The notes under the pieces were generated by a model. The model was not told where the DNA came from. It did no database searches and was given only the letters and a program-made list of their open reading frames with translations. From Orientallactaga sibirica (taxonomy: Eukaryota > Chordata > Mammalia > Rodentia > Dipodidae): 64,000 bases of DNA. Position numbers and translations under genes: made by a program. Shown one piece after another: positions 37,111 to 50,639 of this stretch; position 1 is the first letter of the stretch; every line of letters begins with the position of its first letter. The stretch covers positions 124,001 to 188,000 of the forward strand of contig JAEOAD010001943.1 in NCBI GenBank assembly GCA_036365145.1, read 5' to 3'.

Positions 37111-40100
37111 TTCTTTAGAAAAACAAACATCTTCACTCCTGAACACTGTACTGTGTGATATAAGTTCATTCGGTTCTAGGAATCAGTTTCCCTTCTACAA
37201 AGATGGTTGAGTGCAGCAAGTTCAAACTTTCCTTGTTAATGTAATCTAAAATGATGGCCAACTTAGTAGATTCACCTCATTTGTAAAGTAGTTTGTTGAG
37301 AAAATTAACATCTTCATTGCTGAACATTGTACTGTGTGAAATAAGCTCATTCGGTTCTAGGAATCACTTGCTTTCCTACAAAGAAGGTTGAATGCAGCAA
37401 CTTCAAACTTTCCTTTTTAATGTAATCTAAAAGATGCAGAACTTAGTAGATTGCCCTCATTTCTAAAGTAGTTTCTTTAGAAAGAAACATCTTCAGTTCT
37501 GAACACTGTACTGTGTGAAATAAGTTAATTCGGTTCTAGAAATCAGTTTAATTTCACGAAGATGGTTGAGTGCAGCAAGTTCAAACTTTCTTTGTTAATG
37601 TAATCTCAAAAGATAGCCAAGGTAGAAGATTCGCCTCATTTGTAAAGTAGTTTGTTGAGAAAACAAACATCTTCATTTCCGAACATTGTACTGTGTAAAC
37701 AAAGCTAATTTTGTTCTAGAATTCAGTTTGCTTTCCTCCAAATAGGGATGAGTGCAGCAAGTTCAAACTTTCTTTATTAATGTAATCTAAAGAGATGCAC
37801 AACTTAGTAGATTCACCTCATTTCTAAAGTAGATTCTTTAGAAAAGAAACATCTTCAGTGCCAAACACTGTACTGAGTGAAATAAGTTAATTCGCCTCTT
37901 GGAATCAGTTTAATTTCTACGAAGAAGGTTGAGTGCAGCAAGTTCAAACTTTTCCTTGTTAATGTAATCTAAAAAGATGGCCAAGTTAGTAGATTTGCCT
38001 CATTTGTAAAGTAGTTTGTTTAGAAAATTAACATCTTCATTGCCAAACATTGTACTGTGTGAAAAAGCTCATTTGGTTCTATGAATTACTTGCTTTCCTA
38101 CAAGGAAGGTTGAGTGCAGGAAGTTCAAACTTTCCTTCTTAATGTAATAAAAAGATGCACAACTTAGTAGATTGGCCTCATTTCTAAAGTAGTTTCTTTG
38201 GAAAAGAAACATCTTCAGTTCCAAACACTGTACTGTGTGAAATGTTTAATTTGCTTCTAGGAATCAGTATAATTTCTAAGAAGAAGGTTGAGTCAACAAG
38301 TTCAAACTTTCCTAGTTAATGTAATCTAACAAGATGTACAAGTTAGTGGATTCACCTCATTTCTAAAGTAGTTTCTTTAGAAAACAAACATCTTCACTCC
38401 CGAACACTGTTCTGTGTGAAATAAGTGAATTCGGTTCTAGAATTCAGTTGCTTTTCTACAAAGATGGTTGAGTGCAGCAAGTTCAAACTTTCCTTGTTAA
38501 TGTAATCTAAAAAGATGCCAAGTTAGCAGAATCTCCTCATTTGTAAAGTAATTTGTTGAGAAAACAAACATCTTCATTACTGAACATTGTACTGTGTGGA
38601 ATAAGCTCATTCGGTTCTAGCAATCAGTTTGCTTTTCTACAAAAGATGGTTCAGTGCAGCAAGTTCAAACTTTCCTTTTAATGTAATCTAAAAAGATGCA
38701 CAAGTTAGTAGATTCACCTCATTTCTAAAGTAGTTTGTTTAGAAAACAAACATCTTCAGTACCGAACACTGTACTGTGTGAAATAAGTTAATTTTAGTTC
38801 TAGTAATCAGTTTAATTTCTCTGAGAAGAAGGTTGAGTGCAGCAAGTTCAAACTTTCCTTGTTAATGTAATCTCAAAAGATGCACAAGGTAGCAGATTGG
38901 CCTCATTTCTAAGGTAGTTTGTTTAGAAAACAAACATCTTCATTACCGAACACTGTACTGTGTGAAATAAGCTGGTTTGTTCTAGAATAATAACTTGCTT
39001 TCCTACAAAGAAGGTTGAGTGCTGCAAGTTCAAACTTTCCTAGTTTGTGTAATCTAACAAGATGTACAAGTTAGTGGATTCGGCTTATTTCTAAAGTAGT
39101 TTCTTTAGAAAACAAACATCTTCAGTACTGAACACTGTACTGTGTGAAATAAGTTAATTCGGTTCTAGGAATCAGTTTCCTTTCACAAAGATGGTTGAGT
39201 GCAGCAAGTTCAAACTTTCCTTGTTAATGTAATCTAAAAAAGATGGCCAAGTTAGTAGACTCGCCTCATTTGTAAAGTAGTTTCTTTAGAAAATTAAATC
39301 TTCATTGCCAAACATTGTACTGTGTGAAATAAGCTCATTTGGTTCTAGGAATCAGTTTACTTTCCTAAGAAGGTTGAGTGCAGCAAGTTCAAACTTTCCT
39401 TGTTAATGTAATCTAAAAAGATGCACAACTTCGTAGATTGACTCATTTCTAAAGTAGTTTCTTTAGAAAAAGAAACATCTTCAGTACTGAACACTGTACT
39501 GTGTGAAATAAGTTAATTTCAGTTCTAGGAATCAGTTTAATTTCTAAGAAGATGGTTGAGTGCAGCAAGTTCAAACTTTCCTTGTTAATGTAATCTAAAA
39601 AGATGGCCAAGTTAGTAGATTCACCTCATTTGTAAAGTAGTTTGTTGAGAAAACAAACATCTTCATTGCCAAACATTGTACTGTGTGAAATAAGCTCATT
39701 CGGTTCTAGGAAACAGTTGCATTCCTACAAAGAAGGTTGAGTGCAGCAAGTTCAAACTTTCCTTGTTAATGTAATCTAAAAGATGCACAACTTAGTAGAT
39801 TGGCCTCATTTCTAAAGTAGTTTGTTTAGAAAACAAACATCTTCATTACTGAAAACTGTACTATGTGAAATGAACTAGGTTCTAGGAATCACTTGCTTTC
39901 TTACGAAGAATGTTGAGTGCAGCAAGTTCAAATTTTCCTTGTTAATATAATCTAAAAATATGGCCAAATTAGCAGATTCACCTCATTTGTAAAGTAGTTT
40001 ATTGAGAAAATTAACATCTTCATTGCCGAACACTGTACAGTGTGAAATAAGCTAATTCGGTTCTAGGAATCAGTTTGGTTTCCTACAAAGAAGGTTGACT

Positions 40101-43100
40101 GCATCAAGTTCAAACTTTCCTTGTTAATGTAATGTAAAATATGCACAACTTAGTAGATTGGCCTCATTTCTAACAGTAGTTTCTTTAGAAAAGAAACATC
40201 TTCATTACCAAACACTGTACTGTGGAAATGCTAATGCGATTCTAGGAATCAATTTAATTTCTACGAAGATGGTTGAGTGCAGCAAGTTCAAACTTTCCTT
40301 GTTAATGTAATCTAAAAATGATGTCCAAGTTAGCAGATTCGCCTCCTTTCTAAAGTAGTTTCTTTAGAAAACAAACCTTCATTGCCAAACATTGTACTGT
40401 GTGAAATGAACTAATTCGGTTCTAGGAATCAGTTTAATTTTCTACGAAGATGGTTGAGTTTACCAAGTTCAAACTTTCCTTGTTAATGTAATCTAAAAAG
40501 ATGTCCAAGTTAGTAGATTTGCCCATTTGTAAAGTAGTTTGTTGAGAAAACAAATATCTTCATTGCTAACATTGTACTGTGTGAAAAAAATCTCATTCGG
40601 ATCTAGAATTCAGTTCCTTTCCTACAAACAAAGTTGAGTGCAGCAAGTTCAAACATTCCTTGTTAATGTAATCTGAAAAGATGCACAACTTAGTGGATTC
40701 GTCTCATTTCTAAAGTAATTTCTTTAGAAAAGAAACATCTTCAGTACTGAACACTGTACTGTGTAAAATAACTTAATTCAGTTCTAGGAATAAGTTTAAT
40801 TTCTACGAAGATGGTTGAGTGCAGCAAGTTCAAACTTTCCTTGTTAATGTAATCTAAAAAGATGGCCAAGTTAGGATATTCGCCTCATTTTTAAAGTACT
40901 TTGTTGAGAAAACAAACATCTTCATTTCCGAACACTGTACTATGTTAAATGAGCTAGTTCCATTCTAGGAATCACTTGCTTTCCCTACAAAGAAGATTGA
41001 GTGTACCAAGTTCAAGCTTACCTAGTTTGTGTAATCTAACAAGATGTACAAGTTAGTGGTTTCACGTCATTTCTAAAGTAGTTTCTTTAGAAAACAAACA
41101 TCTTCAGTACCGAACACTGTCCTGCGTGAAATAAGATAATTCGGTTCTAGGAATCAGGTTAATTTTCGATGGTTGAGTTTAGCAAGTTCAAACTTTCCTT
41201 GTTAATGTAATCTAAAAGATGTGCAAGTTAGAGAGTCGCCTAATTTCTAAAGTAGTGTCTTTAGAAAACAAACCTTCATTGCCAAACATTATACTGTGTG
41301 AAATGAGCTCATTTGGTTCTAGGAATCAGTTTACTTTCTACGAAGATGGTTGAGTTTAGCAAGTTCAAACTTTCCTTGTTAATGTAATCTGAGAAGATGC
41401 ACAACTTAGTAGATTGGCCTCATTTCTAAATAGTTTGTTTAGAAAACAAACATCTTCATTACCGCTCACTGTACTATGTGAAATGAGCTAGTTCGGTTCT
41501 AGGAATCACTTGCTTTCCCTACGAAGAAGGTTGAGTGCAGCAAGTTCAAACTTTCCTAGTTTCTGTAATCTAAAAGATGCACAACTTAGTAGTTTGGCCT
41601 CATTTCTAAAGTAGTTTCTTTAGAAAAGAAACATCTTTAGTACCGAACACTGTACTGTGTGAAATGTTAATTTGCTTCTAGGAATCAGTTTAATTTCTAC
41701 GAAGATGGTTGAGTGCAGCAAGTTCAAACTTTCCTTGTTAATATAATCTAAAAAGATGGCCAAGTTAGAAGATTCGCCTCATTTGTAAAGCACTTTGTTG
41801 AGAAAACAAATATCTTCATTGCCGAACATTGTACTGTGTGAAAAAGCTAATTTAGTTCTAGAATTCAGTTGCTTTCCTACAAAGACGGTTAAGTGCAGCA
41901 AGTTCAAACATTCCTTGTTAATGTAATGTAAAAGATGCACAACGTAGTAGATTGGCCTCATTTCTAAAGTAGTTTCTTTATAAAGAAACAACTTCAGTAT
42001 CGAACAATGTACTGTGTTAAATAAGTTAATTCGCTTCTAGGAATCACTTGCTTTCCTACGAAGAAGGTTGAGTGCAGCAAGTTCAAACATTCCTGCTTTG
42101 TGTAATCTAACAATATATGCGTTAGTGAATTGGCGTCATTTCTAAATTCGTTTCTTTAGAAAACAAACATCTTCAGTAGAACACTGTACTCTGTGAAATA
42201 AGTTAATTCGGTTCTAGGAATCAGTTTCCTTTCTACGAAGATGGTTGAGATTAGCAAGTTCAAAATTTCCTTGTTAATGTAATCTAAAAAGATGTCCAAG
42301 TTAGTAGATTTGACTCATTTGTAAAGTAGTTTGTTGAGAAAACAAACATCTTCAATGCCGAACATTGTACCTTGTGAAAAAGGTAATTCGGATCTAGAAT
42401 TCAGTTGCTTTCCTACAAAGACGGTTGATTGGAGCAAGTTCAAACATTCCTTGTTAATGTAATCAAAAAAATGCACAAATTAGTTTATTCGCCTCATTTC
42501 TAAAGCAATTTCTTTAGAAAAGAAACATCTTCAGTATTTAACACTGTACTGTGTGAAATAAGTTAATTCGCTTCTAGGAATCAATTTAATTTCTCGAAGA
42601 AGGTTGAGTGCAGCTTGTTCAAACTTTCCTAGTTTGTGTAATTTAACAAGATATACAAGTTAGTGCATTCGCCTCTTTCTAAATTAGTTTCTTTAGAAAA
42701 GAAACATCTTTAGTACCGGACATTGTACTGTGTGAATTAAGTGAATTCGCTTCTAGGAATCAGTTTAATTTCTACGAAGATGGTTGAGTGCAGCAAGTTC
42801 AAACTTTCCTTGTTAATGTTATCTAATAGGATGGCCAAGTTAGTAGATTCGCCTCATTTGTAAAGTAGTTTGTGGAGAAAACAAACATCTTCATTGCCGA
42901 ACATTGTACTGTGTGAAATAAGCTCATTGGTTCTGGGAATCAGTTTGCTTTCCTATAAAGAAGGTTAAGTGCAGCAAGTTCGAACTTTCCTTGTTAATGT
43001 AATCTGAAAAGAGGCACAACTTAGTAGATTGGCCTCATTTCTAAAGTAGTTTGTTTAGAAAACAAACATCTTCATTACCGAACACTGCACTATGTGAAAT

Positions 43101-45999
43101 GAGCTAGTTGGTTCTAGGAATCACTTGCTTTCCTACGAAGTAGGTTGAGTGCAGCAAGTTCAAACTTTCCTAGTTTGTGTAATCTAACAAGATGTACAAG
43201 TTACTGGTTCGAGTCCTTTCTAAAGTGGTTTCTTTAGAAAACAAACATCTTCAGTACTGAGCACTGTACTGTGTGAAATAAGTTAATTGGGTTCTAGGAA
43301 TCAATTTCCTTTCTACGAAGATGGTTGAGTGCAGCAAGTTCAAACTTTCCTTGTTAATGTAATGTAAAAAGATGGCCAAGTTAGCAGATTCACCTCATTT
43401 GTAAGGTAGTTTGTTCAGAAAATTAACATCTTCATTGCCGAACATTGTACTGTGTGAAATAAGCTCATTCGGTTCTAGGAATCACTTGCTTTCCTACAAA
43501 GAAGGTTGAGTGCAGCAAGTTCAAACTTTCCTTGTTTATGTATTCTAAAAAGATGCACAACTTAGTAGATTGGCCTCATTTCTAAAGTAGTTTCTTTAGA
43601 AAAGAAACATCTTCAGTACCGAACAGTGTACTGTGTGAAATGAGTTAATTCGATTCTAGGAATCAGTTTATTTTCTACGAAGAAGGTTGAGTGCAGCAAG
43701 TTCAAACTTTCCTTGTTCATGTAATCTAAAAAGATGGCCAAGTTAGAAGATTCGCCTCATTTGTAAAGTACTTTCTTGAGAAAACAAACATCTTCATTGC
43801 AGAACATTGTACTGTGTGAGATAAGCTCATTCGGTTCTAGGAATCAGTCGCTTTCCTATAAAGAAGGTTGAGTGCAGCAAGTTCAAACTTTCCTTGTTAA
43901 TGTAATCTAAAAAGATGCACAACTTTGTAGATTGGCCTCATTTCTAAAGTAGTTTGTTTAGAAAACAAACATCTTCATTACTGAACACTGTACTATGTGA
44001 AATGAGCCAGTTCGGTTCTGGGAATCACTTGTTTTCCTACGAAGAAGGTTGAGTGGAGCAAGTTCAAACTTTCCTAGTTTGTGTAATCTAACAAGATATA
44101 CAAGTTAGTGGTTTCGCGTCGTTTCTAAAGTGGTTTCTTTAGAAAACAAACATCTTCAGTATTGAGCAGTTTACTGTGTGAAATAAGTTAATTCGGTTCT
44201 AGGAATCAGTTTCCTTTCTACGAAGATGGTTGAGTGCAGCAAGTTCACACTTTCCTTGTTAATGTAATCTAAAAAGATGGCCAAGTTAGCAGACTCACCT
44301 CATTTTTAAGGTAGTTTGTTGGGAAAATTAACATCTTTATTTGCGAACATTGTACTGTGTGAAATAAGCTCATTCGGTTCTAGGAATCACTTGCTTTCCT
44401 ACAAAGAAGGTTGAGTGCAGCAAGTTCAAACTTTCCTTGATAATGTAATCTAAAAGGATGCACAACTTATTATATTGGCCTCATTTCTAAAGTAGTTTGT
44501 TTATAAAACAAACATCTTCATTACCGAACACTGTACTATGTGAAAAAGCCACTTCCGTTCTCGGAATCACTTGCTTTCCTAAGAAGAAGGTTGAGCAGCA
44601 AGTTCAAACTTTCCTAGTTTGTGTAATCTAACAAGATATACAAGTTAGTGGATTCGCATCATTTCTAAAGTGGTTCCTTTAGAAAACAAACATCTTCAGT
44701 ACTGAACACTGTACTGTGTGAAATAAGTTAATTCGGTTCTAGGAATCAGTTTCCTTTCCACGAAGATGGTTGAGTGCAATAAGTTCAAACTTGTCTTCTT
44801 AATGTAATCTAAAAAGATGGCCAAGTTATCAGATTCCCCTCATTTGTAAAGTAGTTTGTTGAGAAAATAAACATCTTCATTGACGAACAATGTACTGTGT
44901 GAAATAAGCTCATTCGGTTTTAGGAATCAGTTGCCTTCGTACAAAGAAGGTTGACTGCAGCAAGTTCAAACTTTCCTTGTTAATGTAACCTAAAAAGATG
45001 CAAAACGTAGTAGATTGGCCTCATTTCTAAAGTAGTTTGTTTAGAAAACAAACATCTACTTTACCGAACACTGTACTATGTGAAATAAGCTAGTTTGGTT
45101 CTAGTAATAACTTGCTTTCCTACGAAGAAGATTGAGTGTAGCAAGTTCAAACTTTCCTAGTTTGTGTAATCTAACAAGATGTACAAGTTAGTGGATTCAC
45201 GTCATTTCTAAAGTAGTTTATTTAGAAAACAAACATCTTCAGTACTGAACACTGTACTGTGTGAAATAAGTTATTTAGGTTCTAGGAATCAGTTTCCTTT
45301 CTACGAAGATGGTTGAGTTTAGCAAGTTCAAACTTTCCTTGTTAATGTAATCTAAAAAGATATCCAAGTTAGTAGACTTGCCTAATTTCTAAAATAGTTT
45401 CTTTAGAAAACAAAACTTCCTGCCAAACATTGTACTGTGTGAAATATGCTTATTCGGTTCTAGGAATCAGTTTTCGTTTCTTGAAGATGGTTGAGTTTAG
45501 CAAGTTCAAACTTTCCTTGTTAATGTAATCTAAAAAGATGTCAAGTTAGTAGATTTACCTAATTTCTATCGTATTGTCTTTATAAAACAAACCTTCATTG
45601 AAAAACATTGTAGTATGTGAAATGAGCTAATTCGGTTCTAGGAATCAGTTGCTTTCCTACAAAGACGGTTGAGAGCAGAACTTTCAAACTTTCCTAGTTT
45701 GTGTAATCTAACAAGATGTACAAGTTAGTGGATTCGCTGCATTTCTAAAGTAGTTTCTTTAGAAAAGAAACATCTTCAGTACCAAACACTGTACTGTGTG
45801 AAATAAGTTAATTCGCTTCTAGGAATCAGTTTAATTTCTACAAAAGACGGTTGAGTTCTCAAGTTCAAACTTTCCTTGTTAATGTAATCTAAAAAGATAG
45901 CCAAGTTAGTAGATTCGCCTAATTTGTAAAGTAGTTTGTTGAGAAAACAAACATCTTCATCGAACATTGTACTGTGTGAAATAAGCTCATTCGGTTCTA

Positions 46000-47850
46000 G
46001 GAATCAATTGCTTTCCTACAAAGAAGGTTGAGTGCAGCAAGTTCAACCTTTCCTTGTTAATGTAATCTGAAAAGATGCAAAACTTAGTAGATTGGCCTGA
46101 TTTCTAAAGTAGTTTCTTTAGAAAAGAAACATCTTCATCACCGAACACGGTACTATGTGAAATGAGCTAGTTCGGTTCTAGGAATCACTTGCTTTCCTAC
46201 GAAGAAGGTTGAATGCAGCAAGTTCAAACTTTCCTAATTTGTGTAATCTAACAAGATGTACAAGTTAGTGGATTCGTGTCGTTTCTAATGTGGTTTCTTT
46301 AGAAAACAAACATCTTCAGTTCTGAACACAGTACTGTGTGAAATAACTTAATTCGGTTCTAGGAATCAGTTTCCTTTCCACGAAGATGGTTGAGTGCAGC
46401 AAGTTCAAACTTTCCTTGTTAATGTAATCTAAAAAGATGGCCAAGTTAGCAGATTCACCTCATTTGTAAAGTAGTTTGTTGAGAAAATTAACATCTTCAT
46501 TGCCGAACATTGTACTGTGTGAAATAAGCTCATTCGGTTCTAGGAATCAATTGCTTTCCTACAAAGAAGGTTGAGTGCAGCAAGTTCAACCTTTCCTTGT
46601 TAATGTAATCTGAAAAGATGCAAAACTTAGTAGATTGGCCTCATTTCTAAAGTAGTTTCTTTAGAAAAGAAACATCTTATTGAACACTGTACTGTGTGAA
46701 ATAAGTTAATTCGGTTCTAGGAATCAGTTTAATGCAGCAAGTTCAAATGTAATCTAACAAGAGATTAAGCCTCATTTCTAGGAAAATCTACCAAACACTA
46801 TAAATTTTCTAGGAATCAGTGTTGAAAATAAACCTTCTTCATTGCAAACTTTGTACTATGTGAAAAGCTAGTTCGGTTCTGAATCACTTGCTTTCCTACA
46901 AAGAAGGTTGAGTGCAGCAAGTTCAAACTTTCCTAATTTGTGTAATCTAACAAGATGTACAAGTTAGTGGATTTGTCGTTTCTAATGTGGTTTCTTTAGA
47001 AAACAAACATCTTCAGTTCTGAACACAGTACTGTGTGAAATAAGTTAATTCGGTTCTAGGAATCAGTTTCCTTTCCACGAAGATGGTTGAGTGCAGCAAG
47101 TTCAAACTTTCCTTGTTAATGTAATCTAAAAAGATGGCCAAGTTAGCAGATTCACCTCATTTGTAAAGTAGTTTGTTGAGAAAATTAACATCTTCATTGC
47201 CGAACATTGTACTGTGTGAAATAAGCTCATTCGGTTCTAGGAATCAATTGCTTTCCTACAAAGAAGGTTGAGTGCAGCAAGTTCAAACTTTCCTTGTTAA
47301 TGTAATCTAAAAAGATGCAAAACTTAGTAGATTGGCCTGATTTCTAAAGTAGTTTCTTTAGAAAGAAACATCTTCATCACGAACACGGTACTATGTGAAA
47401 TGAGCTAGTTCGGTTCTAGGAATCACTTGCTTTCCTCTGAAGAAGGTTGAATGCAGCAAGTTCAAACTTTCCTAATTTGTGTAATCTAACAAGATGTACA
47501 AGTTAGTGGATTGGTGTCTTTATTAATGTTTCTAATGTGGTTTCTTTAGAAAACAAACATCTTCAGTTCTGAACACAGTACTGTGTGAAATAACTTAATT
47601 CGGTTCTAGGAATCAGTTTCCTTTCCACGAAGATGGTTGAGTGCAGCAAGTTCAAACTTTCCTTGTTAATGTAATCTAAAAAGATGGCCAAGTTAGCAGA
47701 TTCACCTCATTTGTAAAGTAGTTTGTTGAGAAAATTAACATCTTCATTGCCGAACATTGTACTGTGTGAAATAAGCTCATTCGGTTCTAGGAATCACTTG
47801 CTTTCCTACAAAGAAGGTTGAGTGCAGCAAGTTCAAGCTTTCCTTGTTAA
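46000..47850 (+). repeat. B-C-D-E block present three times
   Basis: Copy 1 has one B-C-D-E run here (36000-36700). Copy 2 shows the diagnostic B variant ATCAATTGCTTTCC at about 46005, 46547 and 47244. It shows the D variant CAGTTCTGAACACAG at about 46316, 47013 and 47563. The C variant GAACACGGTACTATG is at about 46144 and 47383. The net gain is about 1.28 kb, near seven monomers. Confidence 0.75.
46675..46870 (+). repeat. Heavily scrambled monomer inside the triplication
   Basis: After a normal start, the text reads TTTAATGCAGCAAG, TTCAAATGTAATC, AACAAGAGATTAAGCC, TTTCTAGGAAAATC, ACACTATAAATTTTC and GTGTTGAAAATAAACC. All are shortened satellite pieces. About two monomers have collapsed into one length. 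It lies between the second and third B-C-D-E blocks, exactly where a rearrangement or assembly break would be expected. Confidence 0.6.
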
Positions 47851-48154
47851 TGTCATCTAAAAAGATGTAAAACTTAGTAGATTGGCCTCATTTCTAAAGT
47901 AGTTTCTTTAGAAAGGAAACATCTTCAGTTCAACACTGTACTGTGTGAAATAAGTTAATTTAGTTCTAGGAATCAGTTTAATTTCTAAGAAGAAGGTTGA
48001 GTGCAGCCAGTTCAAATTTTCCTAGTTTGTGTAATCTAACAAGATGTACAAATTAGTGGATTAGCCTCATTTCTAAAGTAGTTTCTTTAGAAAATAAACA
48101 TCTTCAGTACCAAACACTGTACTGTGTGAAAAAGTTAATTCCCCTTCTAGGAAT

Positions 48155-48225
48155 CAGTTTATGAAAATAAAATCTTCAAACTTTCCTTGTTAATGTAATC
48201 AAAAAGATGCCTGTACTATGTGAAA
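48155..48225 (+). repeat. Copy-2 hybrid junction with extra scrambling
   Basis: This has the same CAGTTTATGAAAATAA join as at 36951, but continues AAATCTTCAAACTTTCC and AATCAAAAAGATGCC before CTGTACTATGTGAAATGAG. Copy 1 reads AAAATCTTCATTACCGAAC there. The junction is therefore shared, and the extra piece is private to this copy. Confidence 0.6.
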
Positions 48226-50639
48226 TGAGCTAGTTTGGTTCTAGGAATCACTTGCTTTCCTACGAAGAAGGTTCAGTGCAGCAAGTTCAAACTTTCCTAG
48301 TTTGTGTAATCTAACAAGATGTACAAGGTAGTGGATTCGCGTCGTTTCTAAAGTGGTTTCTTTAGAAAACAAACATCTTCACTCCTGAACACTGTACTGT
48401 GTGATATAAGTTCATTCGGTTCTAGGAATCACTTTCCCTTCTACGTAGATGGTTGAGTGCAGCAAGTTCAAACTTTAGTTGTTAATGTAATCTAAAATGA
48501 TGGCCAAGTTAGCAGATTCACCTCATTTGTAAAGTAGTTTGTTGAGAAAATTAACATCTTCATTGCCGAACATTGTACTGTGTGAAATAAGCTCATTCGG
48601 TTCTAGGAATCACTTGCTTTCCTACAAAGAAGGTTGAGTGTAGCAACTTCAAACTTTCCTTTTTAATGTAATCTAAAAAGATGCAGAACTTAGTAGATTG
48701 CCCTCATTTCTAAAGTAGTTTCTTTAGAAAAGAAACATCTTCAGTACCGAACACTGTACTGTGTGAAATAAGTTAATTCGCTTCTAGAAATCAGTTTAAT
48801 TTCTACGAAGATGGTTGAGTGCAGCAAGTTCAAACTTTCTTTGTTAATGTAATCTCAAAAGATAGCCAAGGTAGAAGATTCGCCTCATTTGTAAAGTAGT
48901 TTGTTGAGAAAACAAACATCTTCATTTCCGAACATTGTACTGTGTAAACAAAGCTAATTCTGTTCTAGAATTCAGTTGCTTTCCTCCAAATAGGGATGAG
49001 TGCAGCAAGTTCAAACTTTCTTTATTAATGTAATCTTAAGAGATGCACAACTTAGTAGATTGGGCTCATTTCTAAAGTAGATTCTTTAGAAAAGAAACAT
49101 CTTCAGTACCGAACACTGTACTGAGTGAAATAAGTTAATTCGCCTCTTGGAATCAGTTTAATTTCTACGAAGAAGGTTGAGTACAGCAAGTTCAAACTTT
49201 CCTTGTTAAAGTAATCTAAAAAGATGGCCAAGTTAGGAGATTCGCCTCATTTGTAAAGTAGTTTGTTTAGAAAATTAACATCTTCATTTCCAAACATTGT
49301 ACTGTGTGAAATAAGCTCATTTGGTTCTATGAATTACTTGCTTTCCTACAAGGAAGGTTGAGTGCAGGAAGTTCAAACTTTCCTTCTTAATGTAATCTAA
49401 AAAGATGCACAACTTAGTAGATTGGCCTCATTCATAAAGTAGTTTCTTTGGAAAAGAAACATCTTCAGTTCCAAACACTGTACTGTGTGAAATGTTCATT
49501 CGCTTCTAGGAATCAGTTTAATTTCTAAGACGAAGGTTGAGTCCAACAACTTCAAACTTTCCTAGTTTGTGTAATCTAACAAGATGTACAAGTTAGTGGA
49601 TTCGCCTCATTTCTAAAGTAGTTTCTTTAGAGAAGAAACATCTTCAGTACCGAACACTGTTCTGTGTGAAATAAGTGAATTCGCTTCTAGGAAACAGTTT
49701 AATTTCTACGAAGATGGTTGAGTGCAGCAAGTTCAAACTTTCCTTGTTAATGTAATCTAAAAAGATGGCCAAGTTAGCAGAGTCTCCTCATTTGTAAAGT
49801 ACTTTGTTGAGAAAACAAACATCTTCATTGCGGAACATTGTACTGTGTGGTATAAGCTCATTCGGTTCTAGCAATCAGTTGCTTTCCTACAAAGAAGGTT
49901 GAGTGCAGCAAGTTCAAACTTTCCTTTTTAATGTAATCTGAAAAGATGCACAACTTAGTAGATTGTCCTCATTTCTGAAGTAGTTTGTTTAGAAAACAAA
50001 CATCTTCATTACCGAACACTGTACAGTGTGAAATAAGTTAATTCGCTTCTAGGAATCAGTTTAATTTCTACGAAGAAGTTTGAGTGCAGCAAGTTCAAAC
50101 TTTCCTTGTTAATGTAATCTGAAAAGATGCACAACTTAGTAGATTGGCCTCATTTCTAAAGTAGTTTGTTTACAAAACAAACATCTTCATTTCCGAACAC
50201 TATACTATGTGAAATGAGCTAGTTCGGTTCTAGGAATCACTTGCTTTCCTATGAAGAAGGTTGAGTGCAGCAAGTTCAATCTTTCGTCGTTTGTGTAATC
50301 TAACAAGATGTACAAGTTAGTGTATTCGCGTTGTTTCTAAAGTGGTTTCTTTAGAAAACAAACATCTTCAGTACTGAACACTATACTGTGTGAAATAAGT
50401 TAATTCGGTTCTAGGAATCAGTTTCCTTTCTACGAAGATGGTTGAGTGCAGCAAGTTCAAACTTTCCTTGTTAATGTAATCTAAAAAGATGGCCAAGTTA
50501 GCAGAGTCACCTCATTTGTAAAAGAGTTTGTTGAGAAAATTAACATCTTCATCGCCGAACATTGTACTGTGTGAAATAAGCTCATTTGGATCTAGGAATC
50601 ACTTGCTTTCCTACGAAAAAGATTGAGTGCAGCAAGTTC

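Larger units (their letters stand above)
28160..38880 (+). repeat. Copy 1 of a ~10.7-kb satellite segment duplicated in tandem
   Basis: Private variants in this stretch return in the same order further on. Examples are CTAAGGTAG (28204 and 38909), TTACCGCTCACTG (30763 and 41460), ACATTGTACTGTGTGAATTAAG (about 32031 and 42720), and GGTTCGAGTCCTTTC (about 32516 and 43206). The offset is about 10,700 bp, or 59 monomers. Monomers at 34480-35200 have no counterpart in copy 2. The left edge is uncertain by one monomer. Copy 2 begins where copy 1 ends, so this is a direct tandem duplication of the kind unequal crossing-over gives. Confidence 0.82.
38881..50050 (+). repeat. Copy 2 of the ~10.7-kb satellite segment
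   Basis: This follows copy 1 directly and shares its private variants. Late examples are the CCAAATAGGG motif (37739 and 48986), CGCCTCTTGG (about 37893 and 49141), CTATGAATTACTTG (about 38077 and 49326), and CTGTTCTGTGTG (about 38407 and 49656). The offset changes from 10.7 to about 9.97 and then to about 11.25 kb, because copy 2 lost four monomers at 45.18 kb and gained about seven at 46-47.85 kb. By eye, aligned stretches are near-identical with scattered one-base indels. Confidence 0.8.
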
